In this document: positions 26,396 to 36,439 of the stretch, one piece after another
Layout: every line of letters begins with the position of its first letter
Position numbering within the stretch: the stretch's first letter is position 1
From: Paenibacillus_E sp042676385
GTDB taxonomy: Bacteria; Bacillota; Bacilli; Paenibacillales; NBRC-103111
Assembly: GCF_042676385.1 (NCBI RefSeq)
Contig: NZ_JBHTHA010000035.1
Location: forward strand, 40,618-104,617
Reading direction: 5' to 3'
Length of the DNA: 64,000 bases
Position numbers and translations under genes: made by a program
The notes under the pieces: model-generated
The model's input: only the letters and a program-made list of their open reading frames with translations
What the model was told of the DNA's origin: nothing
The model's database searches: none

Positions 26396-27471
26396 GACAA
26401 GAGACGATTCTAAGTGCGATCGAACGTGTATCAAATGCAATGAAGTCTATGAAAAACGAAGGATTGGACGAGATTTATCCGATCGGGCTGATTGATATTC
26501 ATCTGTGGGAGTGGCCTCAAGGTGTAGGGCTCTACGGTATGTATCAGTATTATCAGGAAACGAAGGATGCGGGAACGCTGCATTTTTTGCAGGAGTGGTT
26601 TGACGCCCGTCTCCGCGAAGGCTTGCCGGAGAAGAACGTCAATACGTGCTCACCGCTGCTGACACTGATATCCCTGTGCGAACTGACGGGGAAGGAAGCA
26701 TACATTCAAGTATGCGACGAGTGGAGCCGTTGGATCATGGACAATAAGAGCGGCTTGATCCGCACCGGAGATCAGGCGTTCCAGCACATGATTACGGGTG
26801 ACCCGAATGACGGACAAATTCTGATCGATACACTGTTCATGACCGTGCTTTTCCTTACAAAGGCCGGCGTCTATTTCAAGCGCCCGGAGTACGTCGAAGA
26901 AGCGAAGAAGCAGTTTCTGATTCACATAAAATATTTGTACGATAGGCGTTCGGGACTGTTTTTCCACGGTTGGGATTTCAATGGAAGGCATAATTACGGG
27001 GCAGTGCGCTGGGGGCGTGGCAACGGCTGGTATACGTGCGGTATTGTCGATTTTCTGGATATGACCCCGCTGGAGGACGGCATCAAGCAATATTTGTTGG
27101 ATACGATGCGAAGCCAAGTTCATGCCCTTGCCTTGCTTCAGACAGAGGACGGCATGTGGCATACGGTGCTGGACGATCCATCGTCCTATGTGGAGACGTC
27201 TTGTACGGCCGCTTTCGGTTACGGCATTTTGAAAGCCGTACGCAAAGGCTATTTGGAGCGGGAGTATTTGCCCGTCGGACTTAAAGCGTTAGAGGCCGTA
27301 CTGAAGCGGATCGACGCGAACGGCGTGGTGCAGCAGGTATCCTACGGTACGCCGGTCGGAAACGACGCGCAGTTTTATAAAGACATACCGATTTCCCCGA
27401 TGACTTATGGGCAAGCGTTAACGCTGCTGATTTTGATGGAAGGTCTGCGTTATACGGGTAGATCCAGCTAA
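26392..27471 (+). CDS. GH105/GH88-type unsaturated uronyl hydrolase
   Basis: A 359-residue alpha/alpha-barrel hydrolase of the YteR type. It removes a delta-4,5-unsaturated uronic acid from lyase products by hydrating the vinyl ether. Seen in the sequence: TGDPNDGQILIDTLFMTVLFL with the catalytic Asp region, LFFHGWDFNGRHNYGAVRWGRGNGWYTCGIVDFLD, and MWHTVLDDPSSYVETSCTAAFGYGI. The start is GTG at 26392 with GGGAGG 9 nt upstream, overlapping the previous stop by 4 bp. It has no signal peptide, so its substrate is imported. The product would enter the KDG route; kdgK and kdgA lie at 30974-32638. Whether the substrate is pectic, or a uronyl-glycerol, is open. Confidence 0.88.
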   Translation: MRQETILSAIERVSNAMKSMKNEGLDEIYPIGLIDIHLWEWPQGVGLYGMYQYYQETKDAGTLHFLQEWFDARLREGLPEKNVNTCSPLLTLISLCELTGKEAYIQVCDEWSRWIMDNKSGLIRTGDQAFQHMITGDPNDGQILIDTLFMTVLFLTKAGVYFKRPEYVEEAKKQFLIHIKYLYDRRSGLFFHGWDFNGRHNYGAVRWGRGNGWYTCGIVDFLDMTPLEDGIKQYLLDTMRSQVHALALLQTEDGMWHTVLDDPSSYVETSCTAAFGYGILKAVRKGYLEREYLPVGLKALEAVLKRIDANGVVQQVSYGTPVGNDAQFYKDIPISPMTYGQALTLLILMEGLRYTGRSS

Positions 27472-27546
27472 GGGTATGAGATTCGCGTCATTCAGTCTTT
27501 GTGATCGAAGAGATCGCTTCAAGACTTTAAATGTCATTATTTTTTT

Positions 27547-27590
27547 GTGCAAGAAACCAGCGAACCCTTGAGTTTGCTGGTTTCTTGCAC
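27547..27590. repeat. Perfect 15-bp hairpin without a T-tract
   Basis: Arms GTGCAAGAAACCAGC (27547-27561) and GCTGGTTTCTTGCAC (27576-27590) with a 14-nt loop. A T-run precedes it on the plus strand, but none follows on either strand, so it is not a standard terminator. It may protect the GH105 transcript end or regulate glpK. The rest of 27472-27795 holds no gene I can support. Confidence 0.6.
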
Positions 27591-27751
27591 TTCAAAACAT
27601 ATGTGTCCTCCAAAAAAAAGAAAGAGATGATAATTGTGAGCGTTCAGGTCAAATATTCTCAAGTCCGTGCAGAACGAAGAGATCGAAAAGGAAGAAATCA
27701 TGCAGGGAATTGATTTTTGGATCCGAAAAAGAATATAAATAAGAATGTGTG

Positions 27752-27767
27752 AAGAAAGCGATAAAAT
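27752..27767 (+). promoter_or_regulatory. Candidate cre (CcpA) site before second glycerol kinase
   Basis: AAGAAAGCGATAAAAT fits the cre consensus with two mismatches and shares the AGAAAGCG core with the site at 21384. It lies ~29 bp before the glpK start. Confidence 0.4.
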
Positions 27768-27795
27768 ATGATTCTATAATTGGGGGGACACGCAA

Positions 27796-29298
<1,503 letters not shown>

Positions 29299-29327
29299 TC
29301 GGCCTAATAAAATATAAATAAGCATGA

Positions 29328-29362
29328 ATGAGGGAGTCACGGGAGTGGCTCTCTTTTTCTCG
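29328..29362 (+). terminator. Terminator of second glycerol kinase
   Basis: Stem GAGGGAGTCAC with GTGGCTCTC (G-T pairs allowed), then tttttctcg. Confidence 0.85.
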
Positions 29363-29452
29363 AAAAAAAGAAAGTGAAATTTTCTGCTAGGCAAGAACTC
29401 TTTTTTTTGTCAGTTTCATCTACGTCAGTATTGGAAAACGTACATCATACCT

Positions 29453-30064
29453 TCAAGGTCCAAAAACAGGAGCTAATCTCGATGAAGTCAGCTGTTTGCT
29501 GAGTCCGAAGTATTCGCAAAAGTTCATAATCATCGGGTTCCATTTCGAAGGATCAATGTAGTTTTTATGTCCATCCATAAGCAATTGTTCGTCAACATGG
29601 ACGCGGACAATGCGCGTTTCAATTGCGACCAAGGAGCTAGGTTCTTCAAATGAATGCACGTTTTCCACAGTAGCTTCCAATTGGATCGGACATTCGGCGA
29701 CTCGCGGTGCATGAACCTGATGTGAAGGCATAGGTGTCAATCCGGCGATCCCGAATTTATCAGCTTCATGCTGATAGCCAAGCTTCGCTTTCGTCTCCGG
29801 AACAGGATTTCTGCCCGTAAGAAGCGTTAATCCTTCTATGGAGGGGACAAGGTCGATGGATGGTAGATTAAGGACACATTGCCGCTCGCGCAACAAGTTT
29901 TGAACCGTTTGGGATTTGCTGCTCATGCCAAGCATACAGGATTGATTCAGCCACCATGCGGAGGACATGGGAGCCAGATTAGGGGTGCCGTTCTCATTTA
30001 ATGTGCTGATAAGCACGACTGAGGTTCCAAAGTAAAGGATCTTGGGTTCGATGACAGTATGCAT
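29453..30064 (-). CDS. Flavin reductase-like, FMN-binding domain protein
   Basis: A 203-residue protein of the flavin reductase/DIM6-NTAB family. It has the split beta-barrel segments VVLISTLNENGTPNLAPMSSAWWL, MLGMSSKSQTVQNLLRERQCVLNLPS and CPIQLEATVENVHSFEEPSSLVAIETRIVRV. Such proteins bind FMN and reduce flavin, or act on small substrates with a partner oxygenase. No partner is nearby. AAAGGAG lies upstream of the ATG. It is divergent from the GNAT gene at 30303. Confidence 0.88.
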   Translation of the reverse strand: MHTVIEPKILYFGTSVVLISTLNENGTPNLAPMSSAWWLNQSCMLGMSSKSQTVQNLLRERQCVLNLPSIDLVPSIEGLTLLTGRNPVPETKAKLGYQHEADKFGIAGLTPMPSHQVHAPRVAECPIQLEATVENVHSFEEPSSLVAIETRIVRVHVDEQLLMDGHKNYIDPSKWNPMIMNFCEYFGLSKQLTSSRLAPVFGP

Positions 30065-30302
30065 AAGGGAATCACTGCTCCTTTTTTGAAAGTTTTATGT
30101 TTGATTGGTTGGGTGAGGCTGATTTGTCAAGTGTAGCATAAGACCCTCGGGAGTTGGGGGCATCGGGAATGAGACAGCAAGATCGCAAAAGGACTTTTCT
30201 TAGGGGAGAGGCGGTCAAAACTATCCTCTTAATTGTTATTTTCTGTATAATTGAGACTAATCAAGTAATGAAAACGGTGGCTCACTAGTTAGGAGGAAAT
30301 CC

Positions 30303-30809
30303 GTGTTAGAAGAGATAGAAATTTTCGAGGCTTCACCCTCTCAAGTTGAAGAGGTGTTGGCGATATGGCTGGAAGCGGCTTATTGGATGGAATCGAAGGG
30401 GATCGATCAATGGAAGCCGGCACACTTCAATCGGGATGTAGTTCTGAAGTATTTTGAGAACAGACATATTTTCCTGGCGAAGTACAAGGACGAGTATGTG
30501 GGAAGTTTCGCCTTACAATGGTCGGATCCAAGTGTTTGGGGGGAGATGAATAATGAGGAGTCCGGTTACTTGCACCGGTTCGTCGTGCGCCGAACTCAGG
30601 CTGGACAAGGGATTGGCGGCTATTTCCTGCAATGGATCGAAAATTATGTAAAATCCAAAGATAAACAATATTTGAGACTCGACTGCATGGCTGCAAATGA
30701 GGTGTTGAATACGTATTATCGCAGTCATCATTTTATATATAGAGGCACCTATCACTTGAGTCATGGCACATCCTGTTGGCAAGGAAGCTTATACGAAAAG
30801 GAGCTTTAG
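30303..30809 (+). CDS. GNAT-family N-acetyltransferase
   Basis: A 168-residue acetyltransferase. The acetyl-CoA binding motif A is seen as YLHRFVVRRTQAGQGIGGYFLQWIENYV (Q/R-x-x-G-x-G/A type), followed by LRLDCMAANEVLNTYYRSHHFIYRGTY. The substrate is unknown. The start is GTG at 30303, with AGGAGG 6 nt upstream. Single gene. Confidence 0.88.
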   Translation: MLEEIEIFEASPSQVEEVLAIWLEAAYWMESKGIDQWKPAHFNRDVVLKYFENRHIFLAKYKDEYVGSFALQWSDPSVWGEMNNEESGYLHRFVVRRTQAGQGIGGYFLQWIENYVKSKDKQYLRLDCMAANEVLNTYYRSHHFIYRGTYHLSHGTSCWQGSLYEKEL

Positions 30810-30869
30810 CATTAAGCTCGTAAGGATAACGTCTGAGGATGTGAAAGAAATCAAAGGATAATCTGGTAC

Positions 30870-30920
30870 AAACGTTTAATATGCACTATAATATGAGGTA
30901 TATTCATTATTTAAACGTTT
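30870..30920. promoter_or_regulatory. Paired AAACGTTT operators before kdgK
   Basis: Two AAACGTTT palindromes at 30870-30877 and 30913-30920, 43 bp apart (about four helical turns). The central CG flanked by A and T tracts is typical of LacI-family operators. The pair could support DNA looping. B. subtilis controls its kdg operon with the LacI-type KdgR; the equivalent regulator gene is not in this window. Confidence 0.55.
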
Positions 30921-30973
30921 CAATTTTATTGGACACGCGTGACGCGTGATCGTGAAATGGATGGAGAGGTCCT

Positions 30974-31948
30974 ATGACGAACGTGCAAACTCAACCTGCT
31001 TATGGTCCTGAAATCGTTACCTTTGGCGAAACGATGGCGCTGCTCATGCCCACGAACGGCAAAGGTTTGGAATACTCGTCAGAGCTGCACAGCTTGTTCG
31101 GCGGCGCCGAAAGCAATGTGGCCATCGGCATATCCAGGCTCGGAGTTAGCGCCGGCTGGTTCGGACGATTAGGTAAAGATCCGCTTGGACGGATGATTTT
31201 CAAAAAAATTCGCGGCGAAGGCGTCGACGTATCGCGTGTGGAGCTGACAGCAGAAGCGCCGACAGGGCTTATGATGCGTGAAGTGCTGATGGGCAAAACG
31301 TCCGTCTACTATTACCGGAAACATTCAGCGGCAAGCCGCATGAGCCCTCAGCATTTGGATGAGGCGTATATCGCTCAGGCGAAGATTTTACATGTGACGG
31401 GAATCACGCCCGCGCTTAGCGAGTCTTGTAAAGAGAGTGCATTCGAGGCGATTCGCATCGCTCGCAAGCATGGGGTTAAAGTGAGCTTTGATCCGAATCT
31501 CCGTTTGAAGCTGTGGAGCATCGAAGAAGCGCGTGAAGTGCTGCTGGAACTGGCCAAGCTGGCGGATATTTTCCTGCCTGGCCTGGACGAGCTGAAGCTG
31601 CTTTACCAAACGGAGGACTGGGATGAAATTGTCGGTAAGCTGCGCGAACTGTCCGCAATCTCCATCGTTAAGGGCGGGGACGACGAGACTTACGTGGTTG
31701 ACCGCGATTCCATAACGGCTGTTCCGTATTTCAAGGCAGAGCATGTCGTAGATACTGTGGGCGCGGGTGACGGTTTTTGCGCGGGATTTTTGACAGGTGT
31801 CGTGAAAGGGTACGATTACGCAGAGGCGGTACGCATCGGTAATCTGGTAGGCTCTCTGATTGTGCAAGCCGAAGGCGACTGGGAAGGCGCGCCGACTTGG
31901 GAACAAGTCGAGGCGGTGCTTAACAACGTTAAACATATCGAACGTTAA
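30974..31948 (+). CDS. kdgK: 2-dehydro-3-deoxygluconokinase (KDG kinase)
   Basis: A 324-residue PfkB/ribokinase-family kinase. The N-terminal VTFGETMALLMPT and GGAESNVAIGISRLG segments, and the C-terminal anion-hole/catalytic signature DTVGAGDGFCAGFLTG with its catalytic Asp, are visible. It phosphorylates 2-keto-3-deoxygluconate to KDPG. The assignment rests on the adjacent kdgA. GGAGAGG precedes the ATG. The kdgA gene follows after 27 bp in the same operon. It is probably induced by KDG or uronates through the paired upstream operators. Confidence 0.92.
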   Translation: MTNVQTQPAYGPEIVTFGETMALLMPTNGKGLEYSSELHSLFGGAESNVAIGISRLGVSAGWFGRLGKDPLGRMIFKKIRGEGVDVSRVELTAEAPTGLMMREVLMGKTSVYYYRKHSAASRMSPQHLDEAYIAQAKILHVTGITPALSESCKESAFEAIRIARKHGVKVSFDPNLRLKLWSIEEAREVLLELAKLADIFLPGLDELKLLYQTEDWDEIVGKLRELSAISIVKGGDDETYVVDRDSITAVPYFKAEHVVDTVGAGDGFCAGFLTGVVKGYDYAEAVRIGNLVGSLIVQAEGDWEGAPTWEQVEAVLNNVKHIER

Positions 31949-31975
31949 TTGATAAAAGAAGGAGCGTAAATTTCG

Positions 31976-32638
31976 ATGAAAAAGATCCAATTGATTCAGC
32001 AAATCTCGCAAGGAGGCGTCGTTGCCGTGCTGCGCGGAGAGACGCCCGAGGAAGTCGTTGAAATGGCAGAGCAGGCCATTGCCGGTGGGATCAAGGTCAT
32101 CGAGGTGACGATGACCGTGCCTTTCGCGCTGCGCGCCATCGAGGAGCTGGCGAAGCGCTACTCGAGCACAGCGCAGGACGCGGCGAAGTACGCGATCATC
32201 GGGGTGGGCACCGCCCTTGACCCCGAGACGGCGCGAGCCGCGATTCTTAGCGGGGCCGAGTTCGTCGTCGGCCCGTCGCTCAACCCGAACACGGTTGCGC
32301 TCTGCAACCGTTACCGTGTGCCCGTCATGCCGGGCTGCATGACGATCGCAGACATACAGGCGTCGCTGGAGCTCGGCGTCGATATCGTGAAGCTGTTCCC
32401 GGGCAATCTCTACTCGCCCGCGATGATTAAGGCCATTAAAGGTCCGCTGCCGCAGGCGAACATTATGCCGACCGGCGGCGTCTCGCTGAGCAACCTCGGC
32501 GAGTGGATTCAGGCCGGCGCAGTTGCCGTCGGCATCGGCTCCGACTTGACCAGCGAAGCGGTCAAAACCGGCAATTACAGCCTCGTCGCTAAGAAGGCTG
32601 CCCAATATATCGAGGCCTACCAAGCGGCCAAGAGATAG
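31976..32638 (+). CDS. kdgA: KHG/KDPG aldolase
   Basis: A 220-residue class I aldolase that splits KDPG into pyruvate and glyceraldehyde-3-phosphate. It has the catalytic Glu region VIEVTMT, the Schiff-base Lys in DIVKLFPGN, and the phosphate-binding MPTGGVSLSNL. AAGGAG precedes the ATG. It completes the lower uronate/Entner-Doudoroff branch with kdgK. The codons are GC-rich compared with neighbours. A terminator follows directly. Confidence 0.95.
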   Translation: MKKIQLIQQISQGGVVAVLRGETPEEVVEMAEQAIAGGIKVIEVTMTVPFALRAIEELAKRYSSTAQDAAKYAIIGVGTALDPETARAAILSGAEFVVGPSLNPNTVALCNRYRVPVMPGCMTIADIQASLELGVDIVKLFPGNLYSPAMIKAIKGPLPQANIMPTGGVSLSNLGEWIQAGAVAVGIGSDLTSEAVKTGNYSLVAKKAAQYIEAYQAAKR

Positions 32639-32643
32639 GAAAT

Positions 32644-32682
32644 AGATGCGCTCCGTCGAACTAAGATGGAGCGCATTTTTCA
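32644..32682 (+). terminator. kdgK-kdgA terminator
   Basis: Stem ATGCGCTCC (32646-32654) with GGAGCGCAT (32668-32676), then ttttcattt. Confidence 0.9.
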
Positions 32683-32703
32683 TTTGAAAAGGAGATGATG
32701 CAC

Positions 32704-33591
32704 ATGGGATCCGGCCAAGCGAAGCTGGTGCTTGAAGTGGACAATCTTCAGGCTTCTTTGGCATTTTATACGACGAAGTTAGGATGGGAGCTGACGGAGA
32801 CCGAGCCGAGCGGTCACGCAGTGCTTTTAAATGCGGTACCGGACTACCAGGTGGTGCTCTTGCAGAAATCTGCGGATGGGCTGAAGGTTAGTGAGACTGT
32901 AGACATTGGAGACTTCGCTGTATGGCTGCATCCGCAAGCACAGAGTCCGCAGAGCGGCGACCATGTGTATATGTGGATAGCATCCACCAACGAGATGGCA
33001 AACGAGCTGCGAGGACGGGGGATCGATAGGCTGGAGTTTGAGGAGGACGCGGGCTCCACCCGCAAACTGTTCGTATTCACGCCGGACGGCTATATCATCG
33101 TGTATTGGGAGGAACTCTACCCGTCCGATGAGGAGATATTGGCCGAGTATGAAGCGGGTGCGGACAAGCTGGAGCGACTGCTCTTAGGGGCGTCACCAGA
33201 AGTGCTTGACTGGGCCGAGTCGCCAGGGAAATGGTCCATTCGCCAGCAAGCGATGCATCTCATCGATCTGGAATTGGTTACGATTCATAAGGTGAAGTTT
33301 GCTCTCGCGGAGCCCGGCAGAACGTATCATGGCAACGGGTTCTCCCAAGATGACTGGTGCGCAATCCTGGATTATGCAAGGCGGCCCATTGAGCCTGAGT
33401 TAGCGATGTTTCGCGCAATGCGGGAGCATATCGCAGGATTATGCCGGCATCTGCCGGACGCTCTGCAGCGCAAAGTGATCACATCGAACCGGGAAGAGTC
33501 AGTTGCGAAGCTGCTGAAAATGATGAACGGGCATGCAGCGCATCACATAAGGGCAATGACTCGCCTTCGAGAAACTTTTTCCAAGATATAG
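32704..33591 (+). CDS. Fusion of a VOC (glyoxalase-like) domain and a DinB-like domain
   Basis: A 295-residue protein. Residues ~5-130 resemble a VOC/glyoxalase domain (AKLVLEVDNLQASLAFYTTKLGWEL, KLFVFTPDGYIIVYWEE). Residues ~145-295 resemble a DinB-like four-helix metal-binding domain (SPGKWSIRQQAMHLIDLELVTIHKV, MNGHAAHHIRAMTRLRE, the His residues being likely metal ligands). Both are usually separate genes in Bacillales. The ATG at 32704 is chosen for its 9-nt distance from AAAAGGAG; two earlier ATGs sit too close. The function is unknown; metal-dependent detoxification is a guess. Confidence 0.8.
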   Translation: MGSGQAKLVLEVDNLQASLAFYTTKLGWELTETEPSGHAVLLNAVPDYQVVLLQKSADGLKVSETVDIGDFAVWLHPQAQSPQSGDHVYMWIASTNEMANELRGRGIDRLEFEEDAGSTRKLFVFTPDGYIIVYWEELYPSDEEILAEYEAGADKLERLLLGASPEVLDWAESPGKWSIRQQAMHLIDLELVTIHKVKFALAEPGRTYHGNGFSQDDWCAILDYARRPIEPELAMFRAMREHIAGLCRHLPDALQRKVITSNREESVAKLLKMMNGHAAHHIRAMTRLRETFSKI

Positions 33592-33607
33592 CGTTAAAGG
33601 AGATATA

Positions 33608-33802
33608 TTGGAAAAAGGAGGTCGTGCGATTGAATGCCTGGCAGCGGATGCTTATCCTTTTTATGATCAATTAAGCATGGGCAAAGTTGTCTTGGAAGAG
33701 CAGGATATCCAAGCGTCTCATCAATATACAAGCGATTTTTCAGGGCGGACCTGGTATCGGATTTTGACTAAAGAAGGCTATAAGTGGGTGGACCCGCAGT
33801 AA
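33608..33802 (+). CDS. Small hypothetical protein
   Basis: A 64-residue reading frame starting with TTG at 33608, with AAAGGAG 6-7 nt upstream and a terminator just after the stop. The C-terminal part (FSGRTWYRILTKEGYKWVDPQ) looks like folded protein, and the spacing after the VOC-DinB gene suggests co-transcription. No family recognised. A second AAGGAGG inside the frame could serve a shorter product. Confidence 0.5.
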   Translation: MEKGGRAIECLAADAYPFYDQLSMGKVVLEEQDIQASHQYTSDFSGRTWYRILTKEGYKWVDPQ

Positions 33803-33817
33803 GCAATAGCACATGCT

Positions 33818-33852
33818 AAAAAACCAAGAGCAGTTCGCTCTTGGTTTTATTG
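33818..33852 (+). terminator. Terminator before helD
   Basis: Perfect stem AAAACCAAGAGC (33820-33831) with GCTCTTGGTTTT (33837-33848). Confidence 0.9.
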
Positions 33853-33894
33853 TTGTTTTTATCATATAAACTTGTTACAATAAAGAGTGAATGT

Positions 33895-33932
33895 TTATAT
33901 TAGGAAATAAATACATTATTATCCTAATATAA
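33895..33932. promoter_or_regulatory. 11-bp inverted repeat in the helD leader
   Basis: TTATATTAGGA (33895-33905) and TCCTAATATAA (33922-33932) are perfect complements separated by 16 bp, 64 bp before the helD start. It could be an operator or an RNA hairpin. Confidence 0.5.
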
Positions 33933-33996
33933 TTATAGCACCAAACAAGGCCCCGTGTCAAACGGAATTCAAATTCTTATGAAAAGAGGCGTTTTC

Positions 33997-36399
33997 ATGA
34001 GTTTAAGCGAGCAAGACTGGGCAATGGAAATACAGAGAGTTCACGAAGTAACGGCAAAAATCGCTGCGCAAATCGAACGGTTCGAGGCGGAAGTGGGGCA
34101 GGTAAAATCGGATGTGGTCGACATCCGGAAACACTTTTGGGATGAAGTTACTGTGGACTTCAGCTCAAGCGAAAATGCGGTGGAAACCATAGCCAGCATG
34201 AAGCAGCAGGCGGAGGTGCTGTCCGAGCGGGAACGCAGTCACCGGCATGCAGCCGCGGCGCTATCGAAGATGAAGAGATTGGTGCGTTCGCCGTATTTTG
34301 GGCGGATTGATTTTGTGGAGCGAGGGGAGCGCGATGTAGAACCCATTTATTTGGGGATCGCTTCTTTTCTGGATGAAAAGGATGACGCATACCTGGTGTA
34401 TGACTGGCGGGCTCCGATATCAAGCTTGTACTACGATTTTGCGCCGGGCGAGGCTGCCTATGAAACGCCGAATGGCATTGTAAAAGGAGAGATGCTGCTC
34501 AAGCGGCAATATGTGATCCGTGACGAGCAAATTCAGTTCATGTTCGATACGGGTGTTACGATCGGCGATGAATTACTGAAACAAGTGCTGAGCCGGAGCT
34601 CGGATGCGCAGATGAAAACAATCGTTGCCACGATACAGAAAGAGCAGAATCGCATCATTCGCAACGATCACAGCCGGATGTTGATTGTGCAGGGAGCGGC
34701 GGGAAGCGGTAAAACTTCGGCTGCCCTACAGCGAGTCGCCTATTTGCTGTATAAGCACAGGGAAAAGCTGCAAGCGGATCAGATGGTGCTCTTTTCGCCG
34801 AATCCTCTATTTAACAGCTATGTTTCGACCGTGCTGCCGGAGCTTGGCGAAGAAAATATGCAGCAGACGACATTTCAGGCATATTTGGAGCATAGGCTAG
34901 GTCACGATTATGAGGTTGAAGATTCTTTTACGCAATTGGAATATATATTGATGGGCGGATCGCAAACAGAAGGAGAGATATCGGAAGCATATGATCATAT
35001 CAATGCGAAGGTGGATGATCCGGCCTACGAGGCTCGGCTGAGCGGCATCCACTATAAGTCTTCGGCTCCCTTCCTGCATGTGATTCAAAACTATAAGCTG
35101 CATCTGGAGCGGGAGGGAATGCTTTTCAGGCCGATTGTATTCAGGGACAAAGAAGTCGTAACTGCGGAGCGCATACAGGAGCGGTTTTATAGCTATGACC
35201 ATGCGATTCGGCTGCCGAATCGTCTTGAGCTTATGCGCGGTTGGTTGCTGGATCAGTTGGAAGACTTTATGGAAGCCGAGATGGAAGAGGGCTGGGTAGA
35301 GGATGAGATTGAACTGCTCAGCAGCGAGGATTACCATCGAGCCTATCAGCAACTGCGCCGGATGAAGGGTGCCAGGGGGGCGACTTTCGATGATTTTGAA
35401 AAAGAAAAGCGGCTGCTTGCGCGCGTAGTCGTGCAGGAGCACCTGCTCCCAGTGCGACAAGCGATCAAGCAGCTAAGCTTTGTAGATATGACAGGGCTGT
35501 ACGCGCAGCTGTTTGACGTAAGGGGCTTGTTGGGCGGCGATGTGGAGCTCCCGCCGCATTGGTCTGCCATCTGCGAGCAGACGAGAGAGGCGCTGGCCGG
35601 AGCCAGGCTGCCTTACGAGGATGCGACGCCGTTCTTGTACTTGATGGAAGCGGTCCAAGGCTTCCATACGAACGGCGCCGTGCGCCACGTCATCATCGAC
35701 GAGGCGCAGGATTATTCCCCGTTTCAGCTGGAATACCTGAAACGGCTGTTCCCGCGCAGCCGCATGACTGCGCTGGGCGATCTCAATCAGGCGATCTATT
35801 CGCACGCGTCCGCGTACAGCGAACTCGATCCGATCGCCGCCTTGTACGGGCCGGATCAAACGGAAGTGATCCGTTTGACCCGCAGTTACCGCTCCACGCG
35901 CGAGATCGTGGAGTTCACCCGCGGCATCGTGCCGGGCGGCGATGCCATCGAGCACTTCACCCGCGGCGGCGCAAAGCCGCGGGTGACCATCGCCAGCGAT
36001 CGCGGATCGCTGCATAGCGGGCTAGCAGCCGAGGTCGATCGGTTGCTCGGCGAAGGCTATGCGTCCATCGCGATCATCGGCAAGACCGCGAGCGAGTGTG
36101 CGCTCGCGCAAGAAGCCTTAGCCGCAGAACTGCCGGCTACGCCGCTGCGGCTCATCACCAAACACAGCCCTGCGTTCGAGCAGGGCGTGCTGATTATCCC
36201 TTCTTATCTCGCGAAGGGAGTCGAGTTCGACGCCGTCCTTATCTACGATGGCTCCCGCCATCAGTATGGACGGGAGAGCGAGCGCAAGCTGTTTTACACG
36301 GCTTGCACGAGAGCGATGCACCTGCTGCATATCTTTACGCTAGGCGAGCCCAGCGAGTTCGTACTTTCGCAGTCTCCAGAGAGCTATGAACTGTTGTAA
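33997..36399 (+). CDS. helD: RNA polymerase recycling helicase HelD
   Basis: An 800-residue UvrD/Rep-like superfamily 1 helicase, close to the ~775 residues of B. subtilis HelD, which removes stalled RNA polymerase from DNA. An N-terminal coiled coil (residues ~8-75) is the arm that enters the polymerase secondary channel. Walker A VQGAAGSGKTSAAL lies at ~231-244, and Walker B IIDEAQDYSPFQLE near 565. GDLNQAIYS and RSYRSTREIVEFTRGI are later helicase motifs. The ATG at 33997 is preferred (AAAAGAGG upstream); in-frame starts at 33955 and 33979 are possible. The gene is monocistronic. Confidence 0.92.
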   Translation: MSLSEQDWAMEIQRVHEVTAKIAAQIERFEAEVGQVKSDVVDIRKHFWDEVTVDFSSSENAVETIASMKQQAEVLSERERSHRHAAAALSKMKRLVRSPYFGRIDFVERGERDVEPIYLGIASFLDEKDDAYLVYDWRAPISSLYYDFAPGEAAYETPNGIVKGEMLLKRQYVIRDEQIQFMFDTGVTIGDELLKQVLSRSSDAQMKTIVATIQKEQNRIIRNDHSRMLIVQGAAGSGKTSAALQRVAYLLYKHREKLQADQMVLFSPNPLFNSYVSTVLPELGEENMQQTTFQAYLEHRLGHDYEVEDSFTQLEYILMGGSQTEGEISEAYDHINAKVDDPAYEARLSGIHYKSSAPFLHVIQNYKLHLEREGMLFRPIVFRDKEVVTAERIQERFYSYDHAIRLPNRLELMRGWLLDQLEDFMEAEMEEGWVEDEIELLSSEDYHRAYQQLRRMKGARGATFDDFEKEKRLLARVVVQEHLLPVRQAIKQLSFVDMTGLYAQLFDVRGLLGGDVELPPHWSAICEQTREALAGARLPYEDATPFLYLMEAVQGFHTNGAVRHVIIDEAQDYSPFQLEYLKRLFPRSRMTALGDLNQAIYSHASAYSELDPIAALYGPDQTEVIRLTRSYRSTREIVEFTRGIVPGGDAIEHFTRGGAKPRVTIASDRGSLHSGLAAEVDRLLGEGYASIAIIGKTASECALAQEALAAELPATPLRLITKHSPAFEQGVLIIPSYLAKGVEFDAVLIYDGSRHQYGRESERKLFYTACTRAMHLLHIFTLGEPSEFVLSQSPESYELL

Positions 36400-36439
36400 A
36401 AAGAAAGAGGCTGTCTCCTTAGGGTAGCCTCGATCGCTT

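Noticed and set aside
27634..27645. Match to the left half of the E. coli lac operator (aattgtgagcg)
   Set aside because: Only one half matches and there is no symmetric partner, so it is most likely coincidence.
27531..27713. 60-codon open frame upstream of the second glpK
   Set aside because: It starts inside the region of the perfect hairpin without a ribosome-binding site.
27775..27780. TATAAT before the second glpK as a -10 box
   Set aside because: It would start transcription after the ribosome-binding site and has no -35 partner at the right distance.
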